The position numbers and the translations under genes are program-made. DNA of 64,000 nt from Lunularia cruciata (lineage: Eukaryota; Streptophyta; Marchantiopsida; Lunulariales; Lunulariaceae), in NCBI GenBank assembly GCA_948567375.1, contig OX419755.1, positions 40,553,001-40,617,000 on the forward strand, written 5' to 3'. The notes under the pieces were generated by a model. The model was given only the letters and a program-made list of their open reading frames with translations, was not told the origin of the DNA and did not search any database. Shown piece after piece: positions 44,570-56,684 of this stretch. How positions within the stretch are numbered: position 1 is the stretch's first letter; every line of letters starts with the position of its first letter.

Positions 44570-46336
44570 AAAGACTGGGGAAGTCTGACCTGTCTCCCAA
44601 CCTCTCCTCTCTATGGGTCCAACTCCACTGATGCTCCCCTAGGTTGTGGAGCACATATTGCACTCCTAGTCACTGCTGCAAATGCATCCACCTGTGCTGC
44701 TCTGCACATGAAGTCCAAAGCATCTCGATCACCAGCATATGAGGTGGAAGCCTCAGCACTCGAATCTGATCTCCTCTGAGCAATAGCCATACTAGCCAAT
44801 CTCTACTCCAACTGCTCAATCCGAGAAGCCATAGTTGTGTTAGAAGTAAGGGCAGGTACTACACCCGTACTAGGTGTAGATCCTCTACCACCACCTCTAC
44901 CACCTCGTCCTCCATGACCTAGAGCTCCTCTACTACCTGCCATAACAGCTCTACCACTCCGGGTGTAGGTCAAAACACCGGTCACTAGTGTGACCAAATC
45001 TGTGGCAGTGCTCACATTGCCTCTGTGCTAGCTGTGAGGCACCTGAGGTATTAGATCCACTGCCCTGAGTACACTCTCTCCGATGGTGAGGTCCACCACA
45101 AGTCGAACAAGCAACCCCACCACTCACTGGCTGCTGCTGACCCGAAAATGAGGGAAAGGGTCTAACTCCACTAGACCCTCCTCTCGCTCCATAGGATCTG
45201 GGTTGTCCACCCTGTCCTCAAAAACCAACTGGGCGTGGTGCACTCTACTGCACTCTAGAAGAAGTCACAACCGTGGATGAGGTCTCCCTACCAAATCTAG
45301 ATGTCACCACTCTTTCCTCCACCATATTGAGCTCAATATGCTTAGCCAAACCAAAGACTTCTACCAAAGTGGGTGAAGTAGCCTGCAACAACGTAGCATC
45401 ATGAACTCTACGTTGTAACTCCTTGTCCAATATCCCATACCAAAATTGGACTGCTTGGGCCTCAGTAACTCCCTGAGTGAAACTGATCAGCCGCCTCATG
45501 CGAGTGTATGCCTCGCGTTGGCTCTCTCCAGCCTTCCGCTGGAACTCCTGCAAGCTCCTCAGCTTGTCAGTCCGCACTCCTTGGTAGTTCTGCCTCAAAC
45601 ATAGGAAGAACTCCACCATGGGGTTAAACCCCGGTACCACACCACCTCTTGCAGCGGTATGTCCAATCATAGTAGCACTATCTCTAGCTAGTGCACCTCC
45701 ACTGGCTCCACCCACACTACTCGAGCTAGAACTCGTAGGTACAGCCGACCTACTCCTAGCCACCGAGCCTGAAGTGATGGAGACATAGTGTGGAGACCAA
45801 TACTATCTCCATAACTCAATCTCTTCCAAATGAGCTCTCCTGAACTCATGGTAGTCATCCATCGGCGGACCCTCCAAGTGCTAAAACAACCTCTTTTATG
45901 CCATGAAGGATGTGAACAAAGTCGGGTTCCGCATCTACTGCAGATCACACCAACTATCAAACTCCTGGATGAAGTCATCCAACTCAATGGTACCCACTGT
46001 ACCAGAGTAATGCTTAGGGCCTTTGGAGGCCCCATATATCTCGTCCATGTCCCACAACAATGGTGCGGACACACCAAGTGCACTCTCAACTGAATCAGCT
46101 CTTGTGTCGAACTCCAACTCAGAGTCAATCTCCTCCCTCGTTGGGACCTGAGATACAAGCTGATACCGAGCACCACTCCAAGTAAACCCATTATGTACTG
46201 CAGGGCTAACTCCTCTGGAATCCCTAAAGAACTCCGTCGTGACCAAGTAACTGCAACAGCAAACTCGAACCACCAACTGCAACCGCAAGTTACAACCGCA
46301 GGTACCCCACCAAGTGCCAACACCACCAAGCACCAC
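44570..46336 (-). pseudogene. gag of element B
   Basis: The first part (45935-46336) ends in IYGASKGP and DDFIQEFDSWCDLQ before a stop. The capsid part (45245-45763) has FNPMVEFFLCLRQNYQGV, KLRSLQEFQRKAGES and RRLISFTQGVTEAQAV. Two zinc knuckles follow at about 45120-44990: CSTCGGPHHRREC (the C-x2-C-x3-H-x4-C form found in plant gypsy elements) and the standard CEHCHRFGHTSDRC. A Gly-Arg-rich stretch and the coil IEQLEQRLASMA end the region. Stops and one shift interrupt it. Confidence 0.85.
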
Positions 46337-48001
46337 CCACTAATGTAACTCTAACCGAGATAACTACACTAGGGGAAAGGGCAACTTGTAACCTGCCATC
46401 ATAACATGCACTTTCACGGTCTGCAGGTCATCACTTCCTACCTCACCGGAGAGAAACAAAGGTAGTCTGACTGGTCATCACTCTAGCCTCACCATCGAGA
46501 GCACACCAGAGCACCAACGCCCAAAAGTCAGGGCACCTCACACAAACGTGGTGCACAAATAGGAAGTAGAGAATGGAGGGGGTCCAATCACAAGAAATAA
46601 AAAAAAAAACCCTCCATCTCATAACACAACACGGGACTGCCTTTGCCACCATTTGGCATTTGACATAAGAGAAGTTCGTATCTAAGTCCTAAGCTACCAG
46701 GATCACCAAGAATGGGATCAAACTGCCTCTCCTAGCCAAAGCTACATGTGTATAGATAATAGTGGCACAATCATTAGGACAACAAGTGAGGGTGGACCAG
46801 TTGGCTAGGGCACCAGTCTAGGAACAAGAGATCTAGGGGTCAAATCTTGTTGCGCACAATCTAGCAAGAAAGGCAGATTTTGTCAACCAATGACCAAGAT
46901 CTACTCTAAACTAGCTAGCCTCACGCCAGCAAGCTAGCTTGCTGGTCCTTCTAGGCTTTCATAGCCCACAGTCCTATGCCTTGAACCCTCTAAACGCCAA
47001 AATTCAGCCAAATGAGGCCTTTCTTGTTGCCACTTCGAACCTCCTCCAAAATTGGCAAAACTTCTCCAAATCTGCAAAAGTCCTCCAAACTAACTAAAAT
47101 CCTCCAAATCTGGCCACAATCTGACATAAATCCCAACCAAAATCTGACATAAACCCTAAAGTTGGCTGTCCGCCAAATTCCCCGCTAACTTTCCACTCAA
47201 GCCAAATTGACAACACGGGTTTTTCCAAATCACAAATTCATGAGAAGAGCTTCCCAACTCCACCTTCAATTTGACTTTCTAAGCCCAACTTGTAGCAAAT
47301 TGGTCCTGCCTTCACCTCCTGAGCTCAAAATCACAACCACTACTCGAAATTTGCTCCTTCTTTGCTCGAAATTTGGCCAGCGCTTCCGCACATTGTCCGC
47401 CTAACTGCCAAATCTGCATCAATTGAACGAGCTTTTGCACACTAGGGAAACACTGAACTTGAATCAAGCTACCAACGATCCACCGAGCTTGGAGATACCA
47501 CCAACACTCAAAGTTCCTGCACTCGATTTCCTCCTAACTTCACTTCTCTGATGTAATCAGATTGCTTACCACTCTCAACTCAACTCAACTCAAATCAATA
47601 CTTGACCTGTCACTCTATAAACTGCCAACAATTGGGCACTGATTACAGTCAAGCCACACGCACTCAAGCATAGAGAATCCAGGTGATGCTCACCGGCCTC
47701 TATCCACCATAGCTAGGAACTCAAAGGCTCAACATCAGAGAGTGAGCTCTCTAGAGCTCACTTCAAAACTATACCCCTTGGACTTGAGCTAGCTCTAAAA
47801 CCCTAACGGTCCCGCTGACGGCATACTTGACGGTGCAAACGGTGCAAAATGACGGTGGGCCCCACCGTGAAGTCAGTACCCCGAACACAAAATCTAACCG
47901 TCGGAAAGTAGTCTCTGAGAAACGGCTGCAATAACTCTAACTACTATCACTGGAACTCTAGTGTCCGAGCATCTAGATGCGGAACTACAAATGGTGTGAC
48001 A
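46337..48001 (-). other. Long 5' leader region of element B
   Basis: This non-coding 1.66 kb runs from the 5' end TGTCACACC at 48001 to gag. A primer-site-like TGGTGGCAAAGGC starts at 46651 (minus strand). CTCCAAAATTGGCAAAAC-type repeats lie at about 47041-47125. The first 447 bases are those repeated at 27820-28267. The remaining part has no copy at the 3' end. Confidence 0.6.
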
Positions 48002-48480
48002 AAGTTAGGCACATAGTTATCAATTGTTGTGGTTGTTTTCTTAGGGGTCCTCAGCCTCCATACATGTGACCTTTGAACAACATGGAGAGATGAATAGAAG
48101 AAGAAGATGTTCAAATCACATCAAAAAATAAAGATTGCTAGTAAATGTACCTTATGACCTTATTGGCTCAATGGAGAAAGTAAAAGCAAGTGAAGGAAGA
48201 GGACAAGTGTGCAAAGGTAGAGGAAGAAAAAAACAAAATTGATTGTCATAAATGGAGTACTAAAAGGCAATCAAGTGAAAATATTGATAGACTCTAGAGC
48301 AACAAAGAATTTCTTATCTTGCTCTATTGCAATAAGGTTGGAGATGGAACTAAAGAAGGATGAGAATGAAGAAATAAAGTTACCTTATGGTCAAACAAAG
48401 AAGATTGAGTTATTATCTAGAAAAGTAACACTCTTTGTGAGAGAGTATCAAGAAGCAATTGAGAGGTGATTAATACAATT
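48002..48480 (+). pseudogene. gag end and protease of element C
   Basis: Reading resumes after B with the gag tail (CCTCCATACATG region) and the same gag-pol overlap as G. The protease in 48239-48469 has LIDSRAT, so Asp-Ser remains but the Gly is Arg. The flanking FLS and VTLFVREYQEAIE segments match G. Confidence 0.8.
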
Positions 48481-49520
48481 AGCTCATTATGATGCAATCT
48501 TAAGCATGTTCTGGATGGAGCACTACAACTCCATGGTCAAATGGAGAAAGAAAGTAGTAAGAACTAACCAACGAAAGATCTTTGGAGTTAAAAAAAGATC
48601 ATAAAGGCAAGAACTATTCTTTGTGTCATAGGAACAACATCTATTGCTAAGATTGATATATGTTTCATAGGTCTAATAAGAGAAGTCCAAAGTGCATAAC
48701 CAAATGGACAAATTCTTAAGAAATAGAAAGATATGGTCAATGAGTTTCAAGATGTCTTTTTAGATGATTTACCCTCAAGATTACTAACAAAAAGGAGAGT
48801 AGATCATAAAATTGAGATACTTTCGGGAAAGACATCTCCTTGTAAGGCCCTATATCTACTATCACCTCATAATTTGGAGGAATGTAAGGCTTAAATTGAG
48901 GATGAAGATATGGTGCAAAAAAGGTTTATCCAACCCAATGTATCACCATATGGGGCTCTTGTCTTGTTTGTGAAGAAGAAGGATGGGACAATGCGTATGT
49001 GCATTGACTATTGGGGACTAAATCAACAAATGATGACAAAAAATACCCATTTCCTTGCATAGATGGCATGTTTGATCAACTCAACAGGGCCAAGGAATTC
49101 ACCAAACTTGATCTATGGAGCAATTACAACCAAATCCTGATCGTGGAAGAAGATGTACACAAAACTGCCTTTCAAATAAGGTATGGTCACTTTGAGTACC
49201 TAGTGATACTATTTTGCTTCACCAATGCACCAATCACTTTCACGAGTTTGATGAATGATATACTTTGTGCATACTTAGATAAATCTATTATCATTTTCCT
49301 TGATAACATCTTAGTCTAAAACAAGATGATGATGGAGCGTAAGCAACATATGAGAAGGCCTATAGATTCTATGACAAAATCAATTGTATGAAAAAATCTC
49401 AAAGTGCAAGTTTGGTAAGTCTGAAGTAGACTCCTTAGATCAAAAAGTAGATGTAGATGGTATCCAAGTGTTAATAGATAAAAACAGAGGTCATTAAAAA
49501 ATGGAGTGCTTGAAAAGATC
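48481..49520 (+). pseudogene. Reverse transcriptase of element C
   Basis: The segment carries [37 protein letters not shown] and IIIFLDNILV, in which the second catalytic Asp is Asn. Several stops and small indels occur. The thumb part is cut by a 678-base insertion at 49521. Confidence 0.82.
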
Positions 49521-50198
49521 TATGAGCAGGCCTATCTCTCACTCATTATGAACCTCTAAAGGCTATTATGGTAATGCACCAGGGACTAAGAAGGCAAAGA
49601 ACCCCAATTCCATCATACTCCTCCAAGGCAAACACTCTAAGACTCAAGACATTGCTCACTAGAGAACTCAATGAGAGAGAGATAGTTGCAAATGAAAGGA
49701 TGATGAGTATTTCCTCACACCTAGTTTATATACTTGTGAAATAGCTACGCACCAAAGTTACTAACTACTAGAGTAACTCAAGTTACTAGGCTAAAAGTCA
49801 AATAAAGTCAAAAAGCTAAAGGAATATCTACAATCATAGGAATATTCTACTAAGCATGTGGTCTTATCTTGATCTAAAGATTCCTTCACATGGACTATCC
49901 TTGGACTATAGAAGAATTCAAAACCAAAAGGCATGTGGGTCCAAGAGTTCTTAACTCTTTCTTCAAAGCCAAAAACCTAGGAATAATATCAAGTCAATAC
50001 ATTAGAATCCAAAATAATGGTGCTCATCTTTTCTACTTCCTCTAAAGTAAGATCTCCTCTATCTTAGCTATGACTAAATTTAGCTAATCATGACTAAGGT
50101 AGAACCATGCTTTATCTCTACATAAATAATATCTCTCAAGTACTTGTAATACCAAACTAAATATCACAATACCATAGACATGCACAAATGGGTGTTAT
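49521..50198 (-). mobile_element. Solo-LTR-like insertion in pol of C
   Basis: The insert is flanked by a perfect 5-base duplication AGATC (49516-49520 and 50199-50203). Its ends (TATGAGCAGG and GGTGTTAT) become TG...CA-like on the minus strand if two transitions are allowed (TGTAACACCC to GCTCACA). It has no coding content. It does not match the other LTR types in the window, so it represents a further, unidentified retroelement family. Orientation is inferred from the ends only. Confidence 0.6.
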
Positions 50199-50900
50199 AG
50201 ATCAGACTCAACTCAAAAGTTTCCTGGGATTGATGGGGTTTTATCATCAATTTGTCAAGGACTCTTCCAAGATCACACAACCTCTAACAAAATTACTTGG
50301 TAAGGGAAAGAAATGGATATGGAGAACCGCACAAGAATTGACCTTTTAGAAATTGAAAGATGCATTACTACATGTACCAACCTTGAAAAGATATAACTCA
50401 AAATGTCCAATCAAGTTTGCTATAGATGCATTAGGTGTTGCTATAGGAGCAATCCTACGACAAGAATGGAATGACGGATGATACCCAATTATATATTCTC
50501 TCAAAAAGCTATTATTAGTAGAATGCAACTATCACACCACCCAATGAGAGAGTTGGCCATTGTCCTTGCAACCAAGCATTGGAAGCACTATCTTGGTGAG
50601 AAGGCATTTGTAGTGGAGATACACCGCAAACCTCTAGTACCATGAGACACAAAAAGATCTATCTCATCAACAGATTTGTTGGGCAAAGTGGAGACAATGG
50701 TTCAACATAACAATCACATATGTGGAAGGCAAGAAACAACTTATAAATGCATTCACCCAAATGTCTATGGTAAAATATCTAGTGGTAGAGGTCAAGATGA
50801 ACCCAAAATTCTGGCCAAGGATTCTTGTTACTACAAAAATTGACCCATAGATTATAGGAGCTCAATCATCCAAAGGTGTAACCAATACCCAAGGACTCAC
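50199..50900 (+). pseudogene. RNase H region of element C
   Basis: Connection and RNase H sequence in register with G: FLGLMGFYHQFVKD, then IDALGVAIGAIL, ELAIVLATKHWKHYL and LINAFTQM, in which the last catalytic Asp is replaced by Asn. Many stops. Confidence 0.78.
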
Positions 50901-51995
50901 CTTTTGTGATAACAATTTATGGATCTTGGATGCCATAGATATAAGAACCACTATCCTAACAAAATATCATGAGTTTGCCATTGCAAGTCATGTTGGAGTG
51001 GACAAGACCTTAGATGCAATCAAACACCATAACTATTGGCCCAAGATGAGCAACAATGTGATGGAGTATGTTTGAAGCTACCTACATCAACAAAATAAAG
51101 CTTCTTATCAAGCTCTCATTGGACTCCTTCACACCTAACACTTACACAATGTTGGGAAAAAATAAGCATGGATTTGGTTTGTGAATTGCCCAAGACCACT
51201 TTAGGGTTTGACTTCATCAGAGTCTTTGTCAATAGACTCAACAAATTGATTGATGTGCATCCTACCTCCAAGGACATAACTGCTCCACAATAAGCTCAAT
51301 TGTACTTAGTTACAATCTTTTTTGGCCATGACCTATCTCAAGTGCTCATCACCAATAGAGGTACTTAATTAACTAGTTTGTTTTGGAGAACACTCTTTGG
51401 CATCTTCAAAACCAAACTGACCATGTCTATGGCTTACCATCCACAAACTAATGGACAAACCAAGAGAGATAATTGCACTATTGAGGACATGCTCTAGAGT
51501 TTCACCTTAGATGAGCAAGAGAGGTGGTACATTTTACTTCTATTGGTGGAATTTGCATATAACAATTTGATGAATGCATCCACATAGGTCACACCATTCT
51601 TCTTCATGTATAGAGAGCATCCTTTCACACCTTTGAGCTTGATGAAGATCCTCCCAATGGCTACCAAGATTGATGTTGTCAACTTTTTTGTTTCTAAAAT
51701 CCAACATGATGTGGTGAACACCAAGCATAGGTTGCAGATTGCCCAAAATCAATAGTAACAATATGCAAATACACATCATTGGCACATGGAGTTCAATTTT
51801 GGAGATCAAGTCTGGCTGTCCATAACCAACCTCATGTAAGTTGGCCCTTGGAAGCTCATCCCTCATTTATTGGGCCTTTTCTCATCCTTCATTGAATTAG
51901 CAAAATGGCCTGGCACCTCAAGCTATTGCCGCACATGAAGATCCATCCAATGTTTCATGTTTCCTTACTACGTAGATATGCATCATGCCCCATTC
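50901..51995 (+). pseudogene. Integrase of element C
   Basis: The zinc part (ASHVGVDKTLDAIKHH and YWPKMSNNVME) and the core (MDLVCELPKTT, then a decayed second Asp block and QTNGQTKRDN with the Glu lost) match G. The frame runs to MKIHPMFHVSLLRRYA and then stops abruptly: the chromodomain, polypurine tract and most of the 3' LTR are missing. Confidence 0.8.
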
Positions 51996-52002
51996 CCTCT
52001 AT

Positions 52003-52175
52003 ACAAATAATCCAAGGTGGAGTTGATTGACATATCATCAATCCATGTATTTAATCCAAGGGTGGAGATTCATTTGAAGTGATCCTCTTTGCTATATAAT
52101 AAAGACCAGATGCTCCTTTTGGGCATCGGAGTATTGAGTGTGAAGCTTTTTGTTTCTTATCCTTGAAATATTATA
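52003..52175 (+). repeat. Truncated 3' LTR of element C
   Basis: Only about the last 170 bases of the LTR remain, including the CTATATAATAAAG block and the end ATATTATA. The deletion joins integrase sequence directly to mid-LTR sequence. The GAGCC flank follows. Confidence 0.8.
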
Positions 52176-52814
52176 GAGCCCAAATACTTGGAGGAAGCCA
52201 TGCATTGGCTGAGCATTTTGATTTTTTGGTTGTGATAACTTGGTCTTGACCTTGATCTTCACAAAACCTACCCACATACTACACACAAGTGGAGGAGCCA
52301 ATACTAGCGGAGATCAATGCAATCCAATAGAGACCACTTAACACTATAGATAAGGAAAGATTGCAACAAAATGGTGGTTGGTTTTATTATCACCAAATTG
52401 GGCATTGCATTGCTAATGTCCACTCAAGAATGGAAAACCTCGACAAATTGCCCAAATGGAGTTCATGTAGTATGATGGTCAAGGAAACAAAGAATCCCAA
52501 TAGGAGAATTCAAGCCACCTATTGGGAACTTGATTAGTTCCAATGGGATTGAGGGATTGACTTATGCAAGTTTGCTTCACTTGCAAGGTATGATATCTGA
52601 TCATGATTGTAGGATTTTGGTTAATTTTGGAAATTTAGAGAATTTTAAGTCCACGCAATTAGCAAAGGAATTGGGTATTCCTATCAAGCTAGTAATTAGA
52701 AGTAGATTGATGATGACAAATGGTAGAAAGGGTTTTGCATTCCATATTTCATATCTTCTTACATTCAAGATTAGGAAGGAGTATTTGGAGTCTATGAGAT
52801 TTATAGTGGCACCT
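52176..52814 (+). pseudogene. gag end and start of protease of element E
   Basis: After the C insertion E continues with a decayed zinc-knuckle region (CFYCHQIGHCIANC-like, first Cys altered) and then a protease with HDCRILVNFGNLENF, where the usual Asp-Ser-Gly has become Asn-Phe-Gly. The rest of the protease lies beyond the solo LTR. Confidence 0.65.
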
Positions 52815-53567
52815 TGTAATACTTGGAGGACAAGAGAACTCTTCAAGAAAAATACAAGAGAGAAAACACAGATTTCACACTCAATCCTCCAATGCCCCAA
52901 AGGAGCACCTTCTCATTATATAAAGCAAGGGAGGATCTCCTCCAAGGAAGCTCTACCATAGGATTAGGTACATGGATAAGTGACATGTTAGCAAGCTCCA
53001 CCCTTAGATTACTTGCTTGGATGGGTGACATGTTGGTCATGGTCCCATCTGCTTGGTCAAATAAGCTTTGATAAGAGGGAATCTTTTAGAGAATCTTCTT
53101 ATAAGAGTCTCAAAATCACGTGGGTGAGGTACCATTGGAAAGCTCTTGGCAAGACAAACTAGGAGGAAGGGAAGGCTAGCCTATCTTCTATTTGGAGGGG
53201 GAGCTTTGCACATTTTTGAGGCCTAATTCATTGTTTAGGCCTTCAAAATTACCTTTGAAGTTTAGGCCTATTTTGGCTTCTACCCTATTAGAAAAAGTGC
53301 TATTTGGTGATACCTCCATCTGATCTACATTCTCCATCATGTATACCATCCTTCTAGATGTCACCACCTCAATTTTCACCTCTAGATCATATGCCTAACT
53401 ATTGATTCTAAAGTTTCCAAGCATGTTTCAATTTTTGGCCTACTAATAGAAGTACTCTTTTGGTGACACCTCTAGCTTATCTCTTAGTCCATCATTTTTA
53501 ACATCCTTCTAGATGTTACTAAACCAGATGTCATCTCTAGATCATCTATCTAGTTATTGGTATTACA
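52815..53567 (-). mobile_element. Solo LTR of the G family, minus strand, in E
   Basis: The 753-base segment is the reverse complement of a G-type LTR, ending (plus strand) in GGTATTACA. It is flanked by a perfect 5-base duplication CACCT (52810-52814 and 53568-53572). It lies between the two halves of the protease of E, which read on when it is removed. Solo LTRs arise by recombination between the two LTRs of a full element. Confidence 0.93.
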
Positions 53568-53572
53568 CACCT

Positions 53573-54960
53573 CTACACTATGATATCATTCTCAACTTGC
53601 CTTGGCTTGAATACCATAAAGTTCAATTTGATTTGAAAAATTCAAGTACAACACCAAGGTAAGAATTATTGATTATATTGTTTGGCACCTTTGATTAAGA
53701 AACCTAAGAATAGTCAGTCCCAAGATGAGAATTTTATTAAGAAAGGAACTATTGAGCAAGCTTTGGAGGAAGATATTCCTATTTGCAATGAGAATCAAGC
53801 CGATTGTGCATAGAGAATCTGATGAGGGCCAAAATCCTCATCAAGCATTGCTTGATCAAATAGTTCAAGAGTTTGCATATGTGTTTTGCATGATTTGCCA
53901 AAGGGATTACTTTCCAATCATAGTATGCGCTTCAAGATTGAGTTATTGCCAAGGAGTACTCTAATGAGTACACCAATCTATCATCTCTCACCAAAAGAGT
54001 TGGATGAGCTTTGAATAACACTAAAAGAGTTGTTGGAGAAGAATTTCATATGACATAGTACATCTCCTTGAGGAAAACAAGTACATTTTTTCCTAAAGAA
54101 GAATGGAGTACTTTACTTCTATATTGATTACCGTGACCTCAATAAACAAACAACAAAGAATACATATGCCTTACCTTGAATTGATAACTTGCTAGATTAA
54201 TTGAGTAGAGCACAATATTTATCCAAGTTGGATTTCCAAAACAACTTTTGGTAAATTCTCATTGATAGAAAGGATGTGCAAAATATTGTCTTTTGCACAA
54301 GGTATGTACATTTGGAATGGAGAGTTCTACCTTTCAAGCTCACTAATGCTCCAACAATCTTCATGGATCAGATGCATTGGGTGTTGGATGGACTATTGGA
54401 TTGGTAAATGGTAGTTTTCTTGGATGATATATTAATTTATAGCAAGATAAAGGTAGAATATGCAAATCACACGTGAGAAATCCTAAGATGACTATGTCAA
54501 TGGAAGTTTTATTGCAAGAAGTCAAAGTGTACCTTTTGGCAAAAGGTAGTTACTTTCTTGGGTCATAAGATCTCATTAGAGTGTATCAAGATGGAAGAGG
54601 AGAAAATCAAAGCCATTATTGATAGGCTTACTCCAAAGGATACCATAGAACTATAAGCATTTAATGGATTGGCAATTTTTTATCAACTATTCATCCACTA
54701 TTATGCTCATGTGACCACTCCATTGACCAAAATCTTGGAGAAGACCTCAAGCTTTTAGTGGACCACCAAGCACAAAGAAGCATTCCAAAATTTGAAACAT
54801 ATAGTGTCTTCAAGACTCATTCTTCAACCATATAATCCTCAATTACCTTGTGTGGTTGATTTTGATGCTTTAACTTTGATTTTGGAGTTGTGTTGCAATA
54901 GAAATTTCCAGATTACTTTGCTCAAGATAAAGAACAACTAGCAATAGTATATGTCACCAA
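53573..54960 (+). pseudogene. Protease end, reverse transcriptase and RNase H start of element E
   Basis: The protease C-terminal part reads HYDIILNLPWLEYH. Reverse transcriptase motifs are IDYRDLNKQT, SKLDFQNNF, LPFKLTNAP and VFLDDILIYS, followed by LGHKISLE. RNase H opens with CVVDFDAL and then fades. More than ten stops are present. The RT is of the same broad chromovirus type as G but clearly another family. Confidence 0.8.
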
Positions 54961-56090
54961 GGTATGATGGTGGTCCAACATGTCAGGAGACGTTTAAGAG
55001 TTTGTTCAATCTTGTGAGAGCTACCAGTGCAACAAGGCCAACAACCAAAAATTGAGTGGACTCCTTCAACCACTTCCCATCCTATCTACTTGATGGGAAC
55101 ACGTGAGCTTAGATCTCATTAGATCCTTACTCAAGACAAAGCAAAGTCACACAACAATTATGGTGTTTCTCAATAAGCTTAATAAGCAAGTCCATTTAGC
55201 ACCAACCTTTGATATAATGGATGCTTCAAGATTGACCTAGATCTACCTCGATAATGTCTTCAAGCATCATGGGTATCTTGTGTACTCATTTTTTATAGTG
55301 ATCCTTGATTCACCAAGAAAATTTGGCAAGCACTCTTTTAGCTACTTGGCACCAAGATTGCTTTGTTCACTACCTATCATCCTCAAATTGATGGACAAAT
55401 TGAATGAGAAAATAGCACCTTGGAGGATATGCTTTGTAACTTTCACCATGCCAATTGAGATGAATGTCTTGCAGCTGCTGAGTTTGCTTACAATAATTTC
55501 AAATAGGCAAGCACCATATTCTATCTCTTCTTCCTTAATTTTGGCCAACACCCACTTGTTCTAGTTTTCTTTCTTACTCCTCCATCTCATGTCTCTTATA
55601 CTTCCATCTTCTTGACCACCATAATTCATTCCTACAACAAGTCAAATCTCATCTTTTTGTTGCTCAAAATTGTCAAAAACAATATGTGGACCAACATTGT
55701 CATGATCTCACCTTTCAACTCATTTATAAGGTCATGATTTCTTCTAGTAACCTACCTTTCCCACTCAATATCCAAGTTTATAAACTTAATCCTAATTAGA
55801 TAGATCCATTTGATGTCACCCAAATCATTTCTCTTTTTGCTTATTAACTTGCCTTGCCTTACCTTGTCATATGCAAATCCATCTTATCTTTCATGTTTCC
55901 AAGTTGAAATCCTTTGTTTCTTAATTCATCTTCCTTTTCTCTTGTATCCAACCCCTCCCCCTCCCATCCCTATCAATGATCATGAGGAGTATGAAGTTGA
56001 TTAAATTCTTGCACGTTGCCACATTCAACGTGACTGCCAACAACATATTTAATACAAAGTAGTTTGGAAAGGACATCTCCTTCATGATGC
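54961..56090 (+). pseudogene. Integrase and chromodomain remnants of element E
   Basis: Recognisable pieces are a CNKANNQKLSGLLQPLP zinc-end segment, LDLIRSLLKT, a KHHGYL segment, and a terminal EEYEVD followed by YKVVWKGHLLHDASF, which is a decayed chromodomain. The DDE residues cannot be read with confidence. Confidence 0.65.
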
Positions 56091-56165
56091 ATCTTTCTCA
56101 TCTCCAAAAGTTTGAAGCCATCTAAGATTTTGAAGCTTCTATGGTGATGAAGACATCACCAACGA

Positions 56166-56179
56166 GTGGTAGGGGAATA
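56166..56179 (+). promoter_or_regulatory. Polypurine tract of E
   Basis: The purine-rich run GTGGTAGGGGAATA directly precedes the 3' LTR start TGTAACAATAT. Confidence 0.65.
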
Positions 56180-56684
56180 TGTAACAATATAGAATTTATA
56201 AATGAGTTAGTAAAGGTTAACAAAGTAGCAAATAAGCCAAATTAACCAAGAATTATAAAAATATTCTAGAAGTATCTAAGAAGCTTCTTGGCTCCTTCCA
56301 AGTATTGGGTAATGTGCATGCCAAATGGTGACTTTAGGAGGAAACTTCTTGGGAAAGTTCCCATCTAGTTTAGCTTGCAGGCCAAGTAGGTAGCTTCTAG
56401 AAGGAAGCTTCTTGGGAAGCTTCCTAACTAGCTAAGCTTGCACACCAAGTAGACGACTTCTAGAAAGAAACTTCTCAAGAAGCTTCCTAGTTAGCTTGGC
56501 TTGCACTCTAAGAAAATGGCTTTTAGGAGGCTTTCTAAGAAGATTCTCAAGAGTCTTGTATGTTCTTCACACATACGAAAGCCCAAGCTCATGCTAGGTA
56601 TTTGAATTTCCCTCATTCAAGAGTCCCAATGTGATCTTTCACTCCAATATTTGATTCTCTTATTTCTCTTTTTGGTCTTTCACA
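56180..56684 (+). repeat. 3' LTR of element E
   Basis: It starts TGTAACAATATAG and ends TTTCACA. It aligns with 14941-15431 through the AAGCTTCTTGG and GCCAAGTAG repeats but is strongly diverged, in keeping with E being the oldest layer. Confidence 0.85.

Larger units (their letters stand above)
27713..48001 (-). mobile_element. Element B: second methyltransferase/PHD gypsy element
   Basis: This insertion in gag of C is flanked by a perfect 4-base duplication AAGT (27709-27712 and 48002-48005). Removing one copy restores the spacing seen in G exactly. Domain order equals that of A. The 5' end is TGTCACACC at 48001. The 3' side is unusual: block X, a 2-base spacer, a 448-base copy of the 5' end, then a second block X. 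Element F (28524-38914) sits in its 3' untranslated region. From protease tail to RNase H the frame is continuous except for stops. It is better preserved than A or D. Confidence 0.9.
16265..52175 (+). mobile_element. Element C: old chromovirus of the G family, host to insertions A and B
   Basis: The 5' LTR is at 16265-16866 and the truncated 3' LTR ends at 52175. Leader, gag, protease, reverse transcriptase, RNase H and integrase match element G in order and orientation. Flanks GAGCA (left) and GAGCC (right) are a near-perfect 5-base target duplication within gag of E. The interior was opened twice by members of the methyltransferase family (A at 16959-26248, B at 27713-48001) and once by a 678-base solo-LTR-like insert at 49521-50198. 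The chromodomain region and most of the 3' LTR are deleted near 52000. Confidence 0.88.
14941..56684 (+). mobile_element. Element E: old Ty3/gypsy chromovirus, outermost shell of the nest
   Basis: Two related LTRs (14941-15431 and 56180-56684) bracket gag, protease, reverse transcriptase, integrase and chromodomain remnants in standard order. The coding region is split by element C (16265-52175) and by a solo LTR (52815-53567). When these are removed the gag and protease segments join up. The left flank CCAAA and right flank CCCAA are only an approximate target duplication. Many stops and frame breaks make it a dead element, and it is the oldest layer of the nest. Confidence 0.88.

Noticed and set aside
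45688-46329. Open frame of 213 codons on the minus strand in gag of B
   Set aside because: It lies in another frame from the conserved gag blocks shared by A and B, so it is a shadow of gag.
27713-48001. DIRS/Ngaro-type tyrosine-recombinase element, suggested by the split repeats of B
   Set aside because: The pol clearly ends in a DDE integrase and the insertion has a 4-base target duplication, neither of which fits tyrosine-recombinase elements.
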